Assembly: GCA_009733775.1 (NCBI GenBank)
Contig: WOGZ01000017.1
Location: forward strand, 186,001-250,000
Source: Alectoria sarmentosa
Lineage: Eukaryota > Ascomycota > Lecanoromycetes > Lecanorales > Parmeliaceae
Direction: 5' to 3'
DNA length: 64,000 bases
A model generated the notes under the pieces. That model searched no databases. It saw only the letters and a list, made by a program, of their open reading frames with translations, and had not been told where the DNA came from. The position numbers were made by a program, and so were the translations under genes. This document shows, piece by piece, positions 36,199 to 47,809 of this stretch. The first letter of the stretch is position 1; every line of letters starts with the position of its first letter.

Positions 36199-37137
36199 AT
36201 GCCCTCAACCCCGAGGACTCTAGGTTGGGAACGCCCTACGCAGAAAGAGAAGGACGAGAGGAAGCGACAGAAAGACGATGAGAAGAAGCGACAGAAGGAT
36301 GACGAGAAGAAGCAAAGTTCCAAGACTCAAGCTTGGGCCCGCTCTGCGCCCCCAAAAAAGGAGAAGGAGGAGCAGAAGCGAAGCTCGCAGGACGACCGTG
36401 GCAGAAAGGTGATTGTTCACGATCGTCACGGTCTCTATGTGGAGACACGTTATGGCAAAGGCGGCGTACGTGATGAAGGAGGAGGTCGCTCGAGAGGAGA
36501 CGCGGGCAGAGGCAACAGGGAGTATTCGCCGGGTTCCAGTCGCAGTGGAAGCAGTGTGGATGGTGGTGATTCGGATGCAGGGAGCACACATCAAGGCTGT
36601 GATGGTGGAGATGATGATGATCGAGGAGGGGACAATCGAGCAGAGGATGGTCGGGGAGGGAATGATCGAGCGGAGGATAACAGAGCAGAGGGAGAGGAGA
36701 ATGAGGAGGAAAAGGATGGAGAGAAGAAGAATGGTGGAGAGAATGATAGAGGAGGAAGGAAGGAGGAAGAGAAGGATGATGGAGAGAAGGATGGTGGAGA
36801 GAAGGAACGTGGCGAGAAGAATGTTAGAGGCGATAGTGGTGGAGAGGTTGTTGGTGGAGAGAAGAACAGAAAAGAGAATGATAGTGATAGTGGAGAGAAC
36901 GACGGGGGAAAGAATGATGGTAAAGAGAAGGATAATGCAAAGGATGGTAATGGACAGAAGGAAGGTGAGAAGAAAGATGACGGAGAGAGTATTGATAAAA
37001 GCGATAACAACGGAGAGAAGGACAGCGGAGAGAACAACAATAATGAAGAGAACGATGGTGGAGAGCATAATGGTGGAAAGGACGGCGGAGGAAACAGTTG
37101 TCTGGACATGGTAGTTCGGCAAAGAGACCCGGAGTAG
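36199..37137 (+). CDS. Low-complexity Gly/Asp/Glu/Lys-rich hypothetical protein
   Basis: An open frame of about 312 codons from ATG 36199. The N-terminus has a duplicated 24-bp/8-residue unit (KKRQKDDE). After a short ordinary stretch (KVIVHDRHGLYVETRYGKGG) the rest is almost only Gly, Asp, Glu, Lys, Asn, Arg, built from drifted GGEKD/GGEND-type units. A minus-strand frame of 310 codons is also open over the same DNA, a by-product of the composition. Instead of stopping at 37135-37137 it might splice (donor GTAGTT at about 37109, acceptor CCTCAG near 37166) into a short downstream exon. Coding status is uncertain; if expressed, the product would be a highly charged disordered protein. Confidence 0.35.
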   Translation: MPSTPRTLGWERPTQKEKDERKRQKDDEKKRQKDDEKKQSSKTQAWARSAPPKKEKEEQKRSSQDDRGRKVIVHDRHGLYVETRYGKGGVRDEGGGRSRGDAGRGNREYSPGSSRSGSSVDGGDSDAGSTHQGCDGGDDDDRGGDNRAEDGRGGNDRAEDNRAEGEENEEEKDGEKKNGGENDRGGRKEEEKDDGEKDGGEKERGEKNVRGDSGGEVVGGEKNRKENDSDSGENDGGKNDGKEKDNAKDGNGQKEGEKKDDGESIDKSDNNGEKDSGENNNNEENDGGEHNGGKDGGGNSCLDMVVRQRDPE

Positions 37138-37294
37138 CCTGGCAGTGAGCACGTTCGTTCCTCAGCCATTGGCAGCCCCTTCGCCACCGCACTCTGCGTT
37201 AATGAGGGACACGAAGAAGCAAATCCAGATTGAGTGGCATGATGAAGATAGAGATGAGCAATGTTTCCATACCAAATCAAATCACGACCTGCTC

Positions 37295-37555
37295 CTCATA
37301 AGGTGCTTGTTTGTCAATAGCATCATACAATCCTTAGACCTTCTCTTTCGACGTATCGGCCATCTTCTCGATCTTCTTGGCCAATGGACGGAAGCTTTCC
37401 CCTTTATCATCTTCCCCGACCTGCTGGGCTAATTGAATCAAAGTCCGCCCCTCGGCACCTGGCCTCGAACCCTTGCCGGCTTTTGTGTCACCGTGGATGA
37501 CGCCAAGCCCACTGCAGTCTGCTTCGTGCTCCGGCGTCCTACTTTCTTGCTTCAT
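37295..37555 (-). pseudogene. Relic of a small charged protein
   Basis: The minus strand reads EGRTLIQLAQQVGEDDKGES, then FRPLAKKIEKMADTSKEKV, then TAA, and directly after in the same frame GLYDAIDKQAPYEEQVVI and TGA. The residue pattern is coding-like on both sides of the TAA (near 37334), as if one nonsense change had interrupted it. The upstream part (HGDTKAGKGSRPGAEG) also looks coding. No family is recognised. It lies opposite an unsupported plus-strand frame. Confidence 0.35.
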
Positions 37556-37675
37556 TCATCAACAATTAGTCTCCCGTTGTCTAATATCTACCATGCTTCG
37601 AGCTTCAGACCTTCCTCGTTTGTCGACCTTTTGACCATCTGCCCTCTGCATCCATCCACCAAGCATCGACGCAGG

Positions 37676-38116
37676 ATGCATGGCCACAGAGCATATACGA
37701 ACAATGAAGAAGGTAACGCAAACGAAGAAATCAAAGAGGAAGGAGAAGACGAAGAAGGGAAAGCAGATAGGCAACATCAGGAGGATGGAGAAGGCGAAGA
37801 AGGCAGGGTGAACCACAACATAACCTGCGATGGTTGTGACAAAGTGTGTCCCTCATTACGGTCCCTCAAAGATACGTGCTGATAGAGGTAAGCCATCTAC
37901 GGACCCCGCCACAGGTGTAAACGTTGTGCAAACTTCCATTACTGCTTGAAATGCATCAAGAATGCCTTAAAGAACCACCCACGACACCAGTCGGGAACGC
38001 AGTACGAGCCAGTGACTCGCAAGCCGAGAAGTAGTAGCCCCTGGCAAGTCAGAGGCGATGACCATGGCAGCGGAAGCTATGACCGCTATGATCGAAGAAC
38101 ATACCGCCAGGAGTAA
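37676..38116 (+). CDS. Small ZZ-type zinc finger protein
   Basis: An acidic N-terminus from ATG 37676 (EEGNANEEIKEEGEDEEGKA) leads to NHNITCDGCDK at about 37815-37845. After an intron, the frame IYGPRHRCKRCANFHYCLKC continues with KNALKNHPRHQ and ends at TAA 38114-38116 after a Ser/Arg/Tyr-rich tail. The eight ligands are all present in ZZ order: CDGC, CKRC, CLKC and HPRH. ZZ fingers are protein-interaction modules, some reading histone tails or N-degrons. The joining intron is not settled. GTGTGT after CDK is the best donor by sequence, but the acceptor that keeps frame (GGTAAG, before CCATCTAC) needs a donor two or four bases away. It may be a 3' part of a larger gene with the upstream low-complexity frame. 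Confidence 0.55.
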
Positions 38117-38740
38117 GCATCAGCTATTGAATCATACACCATTAATCTGAGTTGCTCGAGTAGTACAGATTAGAGAAGCTAACAGTCACAACAGGCTAAG
38201 AGGACATAAAGCAAGCGAGATCGTTTGGATCCTTCGGGTCATGCGGATCCGCAACGTACGATCCGCGTGAAAGACGTCCTCGACCTACTGACAAGGGTAA
38301 CAATGGTAGAAGAGAAGGGCTGTGAGAAGCCATCCCATACATGGACCGTCGCCCCCTGTCATGCACTCACATGAGGAGATAAGAATTAAATCATAAATTT
38401 TTTAGCGCAACGAGAGCTCATCTCCGCAACAGAGACAGCGAGAACAACTTGATCCCCTACATTACACACGAAAAAAGGTTCGAAGAAGACAGAAACCAGA
38501 GTACATCACCGGACAAAGGGAAGGTCAAAGAGGATCGACTGCGGAACAAGCTGAGGATGGAGAAGAAGGAGAGGGAGGGGAGACGCCGAGAGAGACGGAG
38601 GAGATGATGATGACCAGGCCCCAGATGACCCAGCTGAGCAGTATGAGAGACAGACTGCAGAGATGTTGATCCCGCATTACGAACCTCCCCCAGCTGACGT
38701 ACCTAGATAGTGATCCCTCCAGGGAGCCACCACACCTAGG
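38117..38740 (+). pseudogene. Charged coding relic
   Basis: Around 38410-38600 one frame reads LRNRDSENNLIPYITHEKRF then KEDRLRNKLRMEKKEREGRR before TGA/TGA. It resembles the tail of an Arg/Glu-rich protein and may be a further exon or relic of the ZZ locus. No start or splice sites can be placed with confidence. Confidence 0.25.
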
Positions 38741-39526
38741 CCTCCGTGGCGCCAACTGTGAAGCAGGAGGAAAAGGGGCCGATGCGAACAGGTTTGCCGG
38801 ACACGAAGCGCCTGATGCTCCCTCTCGAGCAACGTTCCCAGGCCGAGTTGTCACAGGCCAGTGGTCGTGTGGCTGTTGACACAAACGGAGGAACAGCTGC
38901 TGGCCGAGGTGGACGAGCTCGTCCAGGCGATAGAAGCGATAAGTACCGTGGGGACGGCTGACATTTTCTATGGACGGCGCATCCTTCCAGTCTGTGGGTG
39001 GGGGATTCGATTTGCATGCATGCATGCTCAGGGGGCCTCAGGGGGGCGATGTGGTCTGCTTTTGATGATTTGATCGCTTGGTTTGCTAGTGCAGCGAAGT
39101 GAAAGCAAGGATTCATGCAGATCAAAGAACCTGATATTGAAAGCCGATACCGTATGTACCTACTCTATTCATGCAATCTGCAGACCGTGGGATTTCCAGA
39201 ACACCCTATCGCCTTCGACTTTTCGGTTGTTCTCGAGCTTAGGCGCCAGGACGCTTCTGAGATGCATACTGGCAGTGAAAGCTACGAGTCAATGTTCTCC
39301 ATACGGGCTATCTGTTCAAGCGTTTAGTTATCAATTCCATAAAATGATAAAAGCCATCGTTTTGCCTATATCTTCTACTTGCCTTGACTTCATTCATTGA
39401 CTGCTAGCCTAATCTGATAAGATGAGATATGAGAATTCTGCTCAACCCTGTTTGGCGGAGGTAACAAGTAGGCCCATACGGAGAACAATATTTGGAGGAA
39501 GTTGGATTGGTTGAAAAGCTCTTGAT

Positions 39527-39573
39527 TAAAAAAAAAAATAAAAAATAAAAAATAAAAAATAAAAAATAAAAAA
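39527..39573. repeat. A-rich microsatellite
   Basis: Poly-A followed by about five tandem units of AAAAAAT. Confidence 0.9.
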
Positions 39574-41522
39574 CTCACTCGTGATTGGAACATGGCTTTC
39601 TTGTGCGCTAAAATGTACCTGGTTTTTTTGACTCGTAGTCTCGTACTTTAGTCACCGTGGACTCTGTTTCCACTGGCTAACAATTGTCAGCAAGCATACG
39701 TCTCTGGTTGGGGAAGAGAAAAGTTCCCTCGAAATGGCAAGACAATTACCTTGCAGAGTAGGTAGACTGTACTGTAGAGCCACCTTTGGAACTTGAATTT
39801 CTCTACAATTCAAAGCTCTCCATTGGCTCGCTCTACCTTCCTCTCCGGTAAACCAAAGCCGGCGCTTACCAGCCCACCTTTCTAGCGCGAAGTGGCATGT
39901 GAGGACGAGCAAGAGGCCACTTCCAAGCCAAGTCAATGCGAGGCAAGGCAATGCAATGCAATGCATATGCAGCGTTCTACATCACCTCACAGAAGGCTCG
40001 TTGCCGCTTCGGTCAACGCATTGCTCGCACACGGGGATCAATGGGCCAAGACAACCATTCAATTCCTTGCAGACTTCTCGAAGCCGGAGTAGGTAGGAAC
40101 ACACCTTCCGCTGCCTCAACCATTGAGCGTTGGGCTGGAAAGTCTGTCTTTGACTCTGGATCCGGCTCTAGGAGATGCATGCAGGGCAAAATCCGCTTTG
40201 ACCTTCCCTCTATAAAGCCGTGGGTAGATCGCAACGGCTCCTGATTGGTTCGTGCCGGCTTGCCCTTCCTCTCAGAAAATGAAGCGATTGACCTTTGCGG
40301 ATGCGCTCTCCTGTATGATATTGACTTGGTCGCTGCTGGTCGCCCGTTGGATCTCGCAGCTGCCTTAAAGCCCGAGTATTTGGAAACCCGAGGACTCGGT
40401 CCAAGCTATTGTGGACGGAGGGTCATGAAAGAAACGGTCGGGTCTTCGGGGTGGTGCTTCTTGTCAGGAACACGTGTGGCTCGCGTTCCCACGACGTCAT
40501 CTCCAACGGCAACAGTGTGTGGATGTGCATCGTTCGGTCGAGTTCTAGAGCAGTAGTGGCTGGATTTTCCCAGGGTTTCTGTCCAACGTTCGTAGCGTCG
40601 GACGGTCTTCGATTAACTTTGGGTGGTCAGCGGGTGTGGAATGTGGATATGAGCTAGGAGATAATCGCAAAGCCTGTGGGCACTAGCAGTAGGGAACTAC
40701 AGGAGGCTTTCTATCAAGTCATGTGTCTTCGTCGCGGACGTACGTAAGCTGAGTACAGTCTGACTTGGAGTAGAGACTGGACAGGGCACGGTTCGTTTTG
40801 AGCGACGTGCATGATGAGAGACTCGAGGCCGAAGCATCTTCCACTGGCCCCAGACGATTTTCCCAGTGAGCTCGTATCGTTACTTACTTTTATTAGCTCC
40901 TCTTGGAGCGTTCAGGATCAGCAAGCGCCAAGAACAGAGAGCTCATCCGTATGGTCAAAATTCACCGTCGTCGGCTCGTTTCCAACTTGAAATGGGGGTT
41001 GTGGGTACGTGCTCGTCGCCTCGTACGCGCAGCTCAATTACTAGCACCGTAGAGTAGATAATACATGAATAGTGGTACCCAGTGCGAGCCAAGGTGCAAA
41101 AGCTTCTTCTGCTAGTAAGCGGGTACGGCATGCAAGACATGAAATAGTCCTCTGAAGTAATAGGCCGCTAGACCCCGGATTCTGATCCCATTAGGGTAGT
41201 CAAAGGGAGAAGCAGACACCGCAGCGACACTGGCAGGTCTGAAACCCAGTGCTGTGTGTGGTTCGCCACGAGATGCCAGTCCCAGCGTTATACTTCGATA
41301 TGACATTTAGTAATGGTATTACCTATTTTATTCTTCCAAAGGGGCCGATTGCTCCGGTAGTGGGAGGGTCACGAGATGACTTGCTTCTTCCTTTGCGTGA
41401 GACAGAGACAGAGTGCACAGGAATCCTGAAGGCCTGAAGGAGATGATCAAATGGAGGAATTTAAATAGGGCTTCCATGGAAATTGCTATTGGTGAGACAA
41501 AGATTAATTAACGGCCTTGGAG

Positions 41523-41551
41523 TTGGCAAATGGCAAATGGCAAATGGCAAT
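41523..41551. repeat. Short tandem repeat TGGCAAA
   Basis: About four consecutive heptamers TGGCAAA in non-coding DNA. Confidence 0.85.
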
Positions 41552-43093
41552 GCGCTGATCGAATTGAAAATCTCCTGAACTCTCTTCCCGAGTTGTGTCG
41601 GTGCATGTCCCGTGTTCAATAATGGGAAATGGGAAAAGAGCAGCCTTTGCCGCTGCTGAACTTCTGACCTATTTCCTTAGCTCGCCACCAAGACGGCCGT
41701 TCAAGCTTGGCCGCCTCAGATCACGAGTTGATCCTTGTGCCTTCGCGGTCTAGTTCTTTATGCACACAATTCTGTTGTGTGTGAAGATGGGGTGACCCAT
41801 GCTCGGATGAAAGTACTCCTGCATTTTGAAAAATGGTTTTGGGTGTGAAAAGATAAAGAGCTAAAGGGTCGCTTGCAACGCGGTTCCACTCTTTTTTGGC
41901 CTTCCAGCTCCAGGCTTCCCAAAGCTTTTTCATCCCCAGTTTGACTCTCCAGATTATTATCAGATTATCGCTATTTGCTTGCGAGTGTTCCCGATTCCCA
42001 TTTGTTGATTCCCTTCTCTTTTGTACCTCAGCCCAGGATCCAAGCAAAGTCCATACACGTTCAACACCCGACCTCCTCTCCAATGATCCAATGATCCAAC
42101 TAATATCTTGTTGCAATTGGTCATAATTCAGCCTTTGCCAATGCGCATGACGGTCGATCTAAAATCCCAGGGTCCCAGCCCACATCCTGCCCTCGTGCAT
42201 CGGCTGTAACTTCCTTCCCGCCAATCAATTGCCCGCGGTAAAGATCCGCCTCCCTGACGTCGAAGTGCCGTATCCTTCAACACTCTTCTCTCTTCACTCG
42301 TCCCCGGAACGGTCAATTGATCACTGTACATACTCCTGGAAATACCACCTCGTCGCTGAGCATGATTTATGATTCCTGACGACCGCTTGGTCACCTTCCC
42401 CCCCCCAACCGCTATCCAGAACAAGCAGCCTCGGCGCCCCAACACCCTCGCGCCCCACGGCCTGCGGAAGAAAGTCAACGACTTCACATCAGAAACTCGA
42501 GCAATTCCTCAAAGTAGAACTCGGTCAGTCTCCGATATCGCCCTGCGATCATCAGTTGCACTCCACAGATCTGAAACACCGTTCGGCAAGCCGAGCGCTT
42601 CAAAGTAGGCTGGAATCTACAACCTTCGACGCTGTGCATAACACACCACCGCCAATCGCCCTTCCATACGATACTCCCAATCTTCTCGAGCGGCCTGGAG
42701 CAGCTTCCTTCCTTCTTTGCGAAGCTGCAAATTGGATGACGGCTGGCTGCATCTGCACGACACCGTTTATCCGCCTGGGTCTTCATTGATAGGGTGAGTG
42801 AGCAGACTCGACATCTACCTTCTATTGCGGCTTTGTGATTCGCATGCTAATCAAAGTCTTAACGCTAGTGCCCGTTCCAACCTCGTCATTGCTCATTCAT
42901 CCCATTCAGCGTTGGAAATAACCAGTGCCACATATTGAAATTCTGGGTTTACAGCACTTGATTTTATATTCTGTCTCAGAGGAAGCTCGAGGTTTAGATT
43001 TTCTACAGACGGCGGCTTACAAACTCCAAGTATTGGCTTCTCTTTCTGCAAAAGGCGTCAGTCCAATCATTTCTGGCGGCCATTTGAACTGTC

Positions 43094-46000
43094 ATGACAA
43101 CGCTCTCGGATATGACAACAGCCCATGAGTCCAGTTCAATCGTGCCGTCGATCAGCGGTGGTGCTTCCAGTGGGACCAAGGGTGCCGATGGCAACACCCG
43201 CGGACAAGGCAGTGGTATGTCTTGACTACCATATTCCAACTTAACACTACTGTCGCCGATGGAAGAAAGCATTTCTGGTACTGATCAGGTTTTAGCTCGC
43301 CCGCATGCGAAGTCCCTGAATAGCGGCCAAAATGCAAACCCCAACTTTCCCCCTCCGAAGACAGATAAGCCCAGACCTCATGTTTGTGCCACTTGTACCC
43401 GGTCCTTTGCTCGCCTCGAGCATTTGAAGCGGCATGAACGTTCGCACACGAAAGAGAAACCTTTCGCATGTCCGGAGTGTACCCGATGCTTTGCGAGACG
43501 AGACTTACTTTTAAGGCACCAGCAGAAGCTGCACCTAACGGCCTTGCCACCATCACGGCAAAGAGGTGCAAGACGAGAAAGTACCAGTAGCGCTGCCCCG
43601 GGAGGCTCCACAAGGGTTCGCAAAAACTCGATAGCGAACAATACTTCTGGGACCGCAGGAGCTAGCGCCATGCGCCCAAGAGCGAATACCATAAGCCATG
43701 TTGATGGTCCGACTCTGGGATTGCTCGCGGCCGCAAACTCGTCCGCTTCCAGACATGAAGCCATAGGACTTGGCCTTGGTCACCATGGCGGGATAAATGG
43801 ATTCTCGCATGGACTTCCAGGTGTTGGCACCTACCCCTTGCGCGGGATGTCAGCCGCGGCTGGACATCATGGCAATCCCCATGTGCTACCAAAACTCGAG
43901 ACAAAGCACCAGACTATCGACATTGGGGCAAGCTTACGAACCGCTCCACCATACGGAGGGTTTGGTGGTGACATTGACATGGATAGCATTTTGTATGGCC
44001 CCGGAACAACTGTGAATCCAGCACAATTACACTTTTCTAGTTCTCCACAAAATCTTGCTTTCGAAATGCCACAGTCACCGTATCAGCAAGGATTCTCAGG
44101 GGCTCCCTCAGCTCAATCCATGATGGACGAGGGGACCTTTGCTTGGATGACCAGTTTTGACAACCAATTGTCATTCAACGAGTACAATGAACAGGCTATA
44201 GATGGCTCGTCCCCATCCGTAATTAGCACCGGTAGCCCTGACGGTATGAGTGAGGTCATGCTTGATGGATCAAACAATCCAATGAGCGCATCGGGAGCAT
44301 GGCAGAACGCTCCAATGTCTCAAGCTGCCTTCCCACCGGCTTATTCTATGGACCTGTCTGGCCAGACCTTTCCTGATCTGTATCCTCCAAGCCAACTGTC
44401 TCCGAAATCTCTGAACGCAAACATTGGAAGTAGCGACCAGTATTTCTCCTCTCCACCACTTCTGAGTTCCCAGACGCCATTGTCTTTGTTACCTGGAATG
44501 AGCCACCATTATTTTCGCCCATCCATGACTAATAGTTCCGATACTCCTAGCAACTCCGCAGCATCCATCAGCAGTAGCAATCGACAAAGCTCTGTGACTT
44601 CTGTTTCTACCGACTCCATCACTGACACGACACGGCAAGCTCTTCTAACAAGCCTATCGCAACCGTCCATGTTCAGGCAAAGAAAAACTTCCCATCCTCA
44701 GGTATCCTCACCTCTGTCTCCTGGATTTTCTTCCAGATCTAGAAGCACAAGCAGCGTTTCGCTTCCAAGCACTTGCGATCTTCAGCGTTATGTAGCTGCC
44801 TACATCCAGTATTTCCACCCTCATCTACCGTTCTTGCATATCCCGTCATTATCCTTCGACTCTCCAGCATTTAATAGCAGCCTTCGAGCGTCCAGTGGAC
44901 ACCTTGCTTACGGTCAATCAAGTATTGCAGGAGGAGGGGGCTCCCTTATTCTCGCTATGGCCGCTGTTGGGGCTCTGTACGAATATGATCTTGGCGCTTC
45001 GAAAGAGCTCTTCGAGATGGCTAAAAAGATGATACACTTGTATTTGGACGAGCGACGCAAGGCAGATATGTCAGCGGCCCTCAACGGCAACCATGGTTCA
45101 AATGAGAGCTATGCTCAAAACACCCCGTTATGGCTTGTACAGGCTATGCTGCTCAATGTCATCTATGGTCACAACTGTGGAGATAAGACCGCTGCAGGGA
45201 TTGCAAGTACGCACTGTGCCGCCCTTGTCAGTCTAGCTCGAGCAGCTGGTCTTACAAAACCGTTGCCGGGATTTCACCCTGGACTTGAGACTATACCCCA
45301 CATCAAGCAAGAGGACGCACAAATGGGTGGAGACGAGTGGAATGGTGCTGGATCTTACACTATGTTCGATGCTCAAAATGAATGGCACTATTGGAAGCTG
45401 GGCGAAGAGCGCAAGCGAACATTATACGCTGTCTTCATCTTATCAAGTCTTCTGGTCTCTGCTTACAACCACGCTCCTGCTTTGATGAACTCGGAAATAG
45501 GGCTCGACTTACCTTGTGATGAAAGCCTTTGGGCTGCCGACTCTGCCGAGACTTGGCGCTCGCTCCGTGGTGCTGCCATCTCAGATCAGAGATCACCATC
45601 TTTTGCTTCTGCCCTCAGCTCTTTGTTGACAGCGAGCCACCGGCCGCAGCAGGGGCGTTACGGCGTGCGACAGGCGTGTGACCCACACAACATGAAATTC
45701 GAAGATCTCCCCGAAAGCGACATCCAGCCAAGTACATTCGGCTGCCTCATCCTGATCAACGCTCTGCACAATTATATCTGGGAAACACGGCAGAGGCACA
45801 TGGGACGAGAGTGGACTCCGGAGGAGACCAAAGCAATGCACGACCGTATCAAGCCTGCTCTGAGAGCGTGGCAAGCAGCGTGGTCTTGCAGCCCGGAGCA
45901 CAGCATTGAAAGACCCAATCCATTCGGTGCTAGCTCGCTCTCAGCTGACTGTATACCGTTATTGGACCTTGCATACGTTCGGTTGCACGTGAACCTGGGA

Positions 46001-46820
46001 CGTTCGAAGGAGGCTTTCTTCAGACGTGACTTTGATACTATGGCGGATGAATTAGCATGTGGCAATGAATTCGTCCAACACGCCGGTCATTCACCTCGCT
46101 CCAGTCCTGGCAGCGGCGGTTCAAACGTTATCTCCAGTAGCACAAGTGCCTCTCCCAACATGAATTCCTCCCATGTTAAACTTGAAGACTCCGCCTCCGC
46201 GGACGTTACAGTATCACTGAATGTACCCAATGGTCGATCTGGAGAGTGCACGACGAGGGAAAAGCAGTTGTTTCTTGCGGCAGAATTGGCGGTTAACGCT
46301 CTGATAATGGCTAATAAGCTTGGCGTCACCTTTGCAGACTTCAGCTCAAGAGAGCTTCCGCTACAGTCAGCGCTGTGCGCCTTTGACTGCGCTCAAGTCC
46401 TTGCTGAATGGGTCTCAACTGTACAAGAGCGAGTAGGTCGTTATTTGGGCATACTCGGCAGAGACGCGATCGACTTCACCGAGGTTCCAGGCATCATGCT
46501 GATGGGAGACAAAGATCTTGAGATTCTAGAGAAGGTCAACGAAGTCCTTAGCAGCGCAGAGATGAAGCTGGCAGATAGCGGAGCGATGGCGACCACGGGC
46601 GGTCCGAACATGGAGGACTGCGGATATGGCAGCAAGATTCTGCTGGTCCATGCTCGCATGTTCGAGAAGGCTGCCGTTTGGCCTGGTAAGCCAAACGCTT
46701 CCTCAGTGTATCAAGCATTGCTAATCCTCGACAGTCACCCGAGAGATGTCCCAGTCGCTGCGCATACAAGCCGCGCACATCAAAGTACGAGAAGAAGCCT
46801 CGATCAACCCTTCGACGTAA
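43094..46820 (+). CDS. C2H2 zinc finger transcription factor with fungal-specific TF domain (Adr1/AmdX type)
   Basis: Nuclear regulator in three exons (43094-43214, 43296-46685, 46735-46820), 1198 residues. Two adjacent C2H2 fingers, C71-C74-H87-H91 and C99-C102-H115-H120, have the recognition helices RLEHLKRH and RRDLLLRH typical of yeast Adr1 and related fungal factors. A Ser/Pro/Gln-rich middle follows. The fungal-specific transcription factor domain (Pfam Fungal_trans type) runs from about residue 530 (LQRYVAAYIQYFHPHLPFLH). Intron 1 (43215-43295) contains an in-frame ATG that would give a shorter N-terminus if retained. Intron 2 (46686-46734) joins AAVWPG to VTREMSQSLRIQAAHIKVRE, a far better C-terminus than the 100-codon read-through frame. 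Adr1-type proteins control alternative carbon, fatty acid or amide use, but the targets here are unknown. Confidence 0.85.
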
Positions 46821-47809
46821 ACACGCATACATTTCGAGGAACCTCGGATACATACACTCAGCATCATGGCGTTACGAATTTGTTTTGTCCTGTCGCTACG
46901 ATACCCCACGGACCTGTACATTCTACAGCATCGAAAAGCACCGATTCAAAGATGACGACCCCGGCCAACGCCCATCCGTCACGATATTCTGTTCATGTAC
47001 CTTTTTTCCCCCACTTGACCTAGACATGTACATGCATTTCTTTTTTTGCCAATTTCCGGCCTGCGGATATTGTTTGTCTTATTTCATGCATGTTGGAAAG
47101 ATTGATGCATTTACGAGTCACGATTCCATGGGTCTTTCAGTTGTAACGAATTCATCGTGCGATCTTGAGACGTTTTTAAGGAGGATGTTTTTGATGAATT
47201 TTGTGTACCGTGAGTGTTGGGAGGGTATCTTAGGGAAAAGCAAGAGTACATAGCCAGTCTGTCAAGGACCATCTCGCTGGGGCTGTTGCGAAAATATGTT
47301 CGATGCTATATTTTTAAAATGAGAGTATCTGCAAGAAGAAAGGTGCATCCCAAATCCCGTAAGAGTAGTGAATCTAGCCCCGTCTTGAGTTCCAAGTAAG
47401 GTATGAATCGTAGACAAGATAGATATCTTGCAATTTTCTGTACCGAAGCCCTGGGGAGTAGCGTATGGATTATTGTGAGCCAAGTTTTAGTGTAGAGCCA
47501 ATAAAGATATCGTGCCCTGTGTAACATTTGTTCTCACTTGGAGAGTAGTTGGAAGTCTCGTGTCAATATATCCAAATCCCCATCAATATCATTATTTGGC
47601 CGCTAACATGCAGCAGAGCTTTCCAAGCTGCAGCACAGCCTCCATTGTCGGCTAGGCTATGGAAAATACCATGAGGACCCGCCAAGACATGCCTCTCATC
47701 CAACGCATCCACTGCATACACTGCATCCACTCCGTCACCTCCGCTTTTCACCAGAAAGCAGCTTTCATTCTTTTCATACCTACATCATCTCATGGTACAC
47801 CCAAACACA
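46821..47809. other. Intergenic stretch
   Basis: 3' flank of the C2H2 gene and promoter of the next gene. No coding frame is supported. Confidence 0.4.

Larger units (their letters stand above)
38741..43093. other. Long gene-poor stretch upstream of the C2H2 regulator
   Basis: About 4.3 kb with only short, motif-free frames on both strands. It has two simple repeats (39527-39573 and 41523-41551), several CT-rich tracts after 41890 and tandem CCAATGATCCAATGATCCAA near 42083. Such length and composition fit a long regulatory region and 5' leader of the transcription factor gene at 43094, but no specific element can be named. Confidence 0.45.

Noticed and set aside
36220..37152. 310-codon minus-strand hydrophobic frame resembling a multi-span membrane protein
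   Set aside because: It is the reverse complement of the purine-rich GGE/EKD repeats; Leu/Ile/Ser runs follow directly from that composition.
46735..47023. C-terminal extension of the C2H2 frame to 47023
   Set aside because: It is read-through of a canonical 49-nt intron; the spliced ending at 46820 is family-like.
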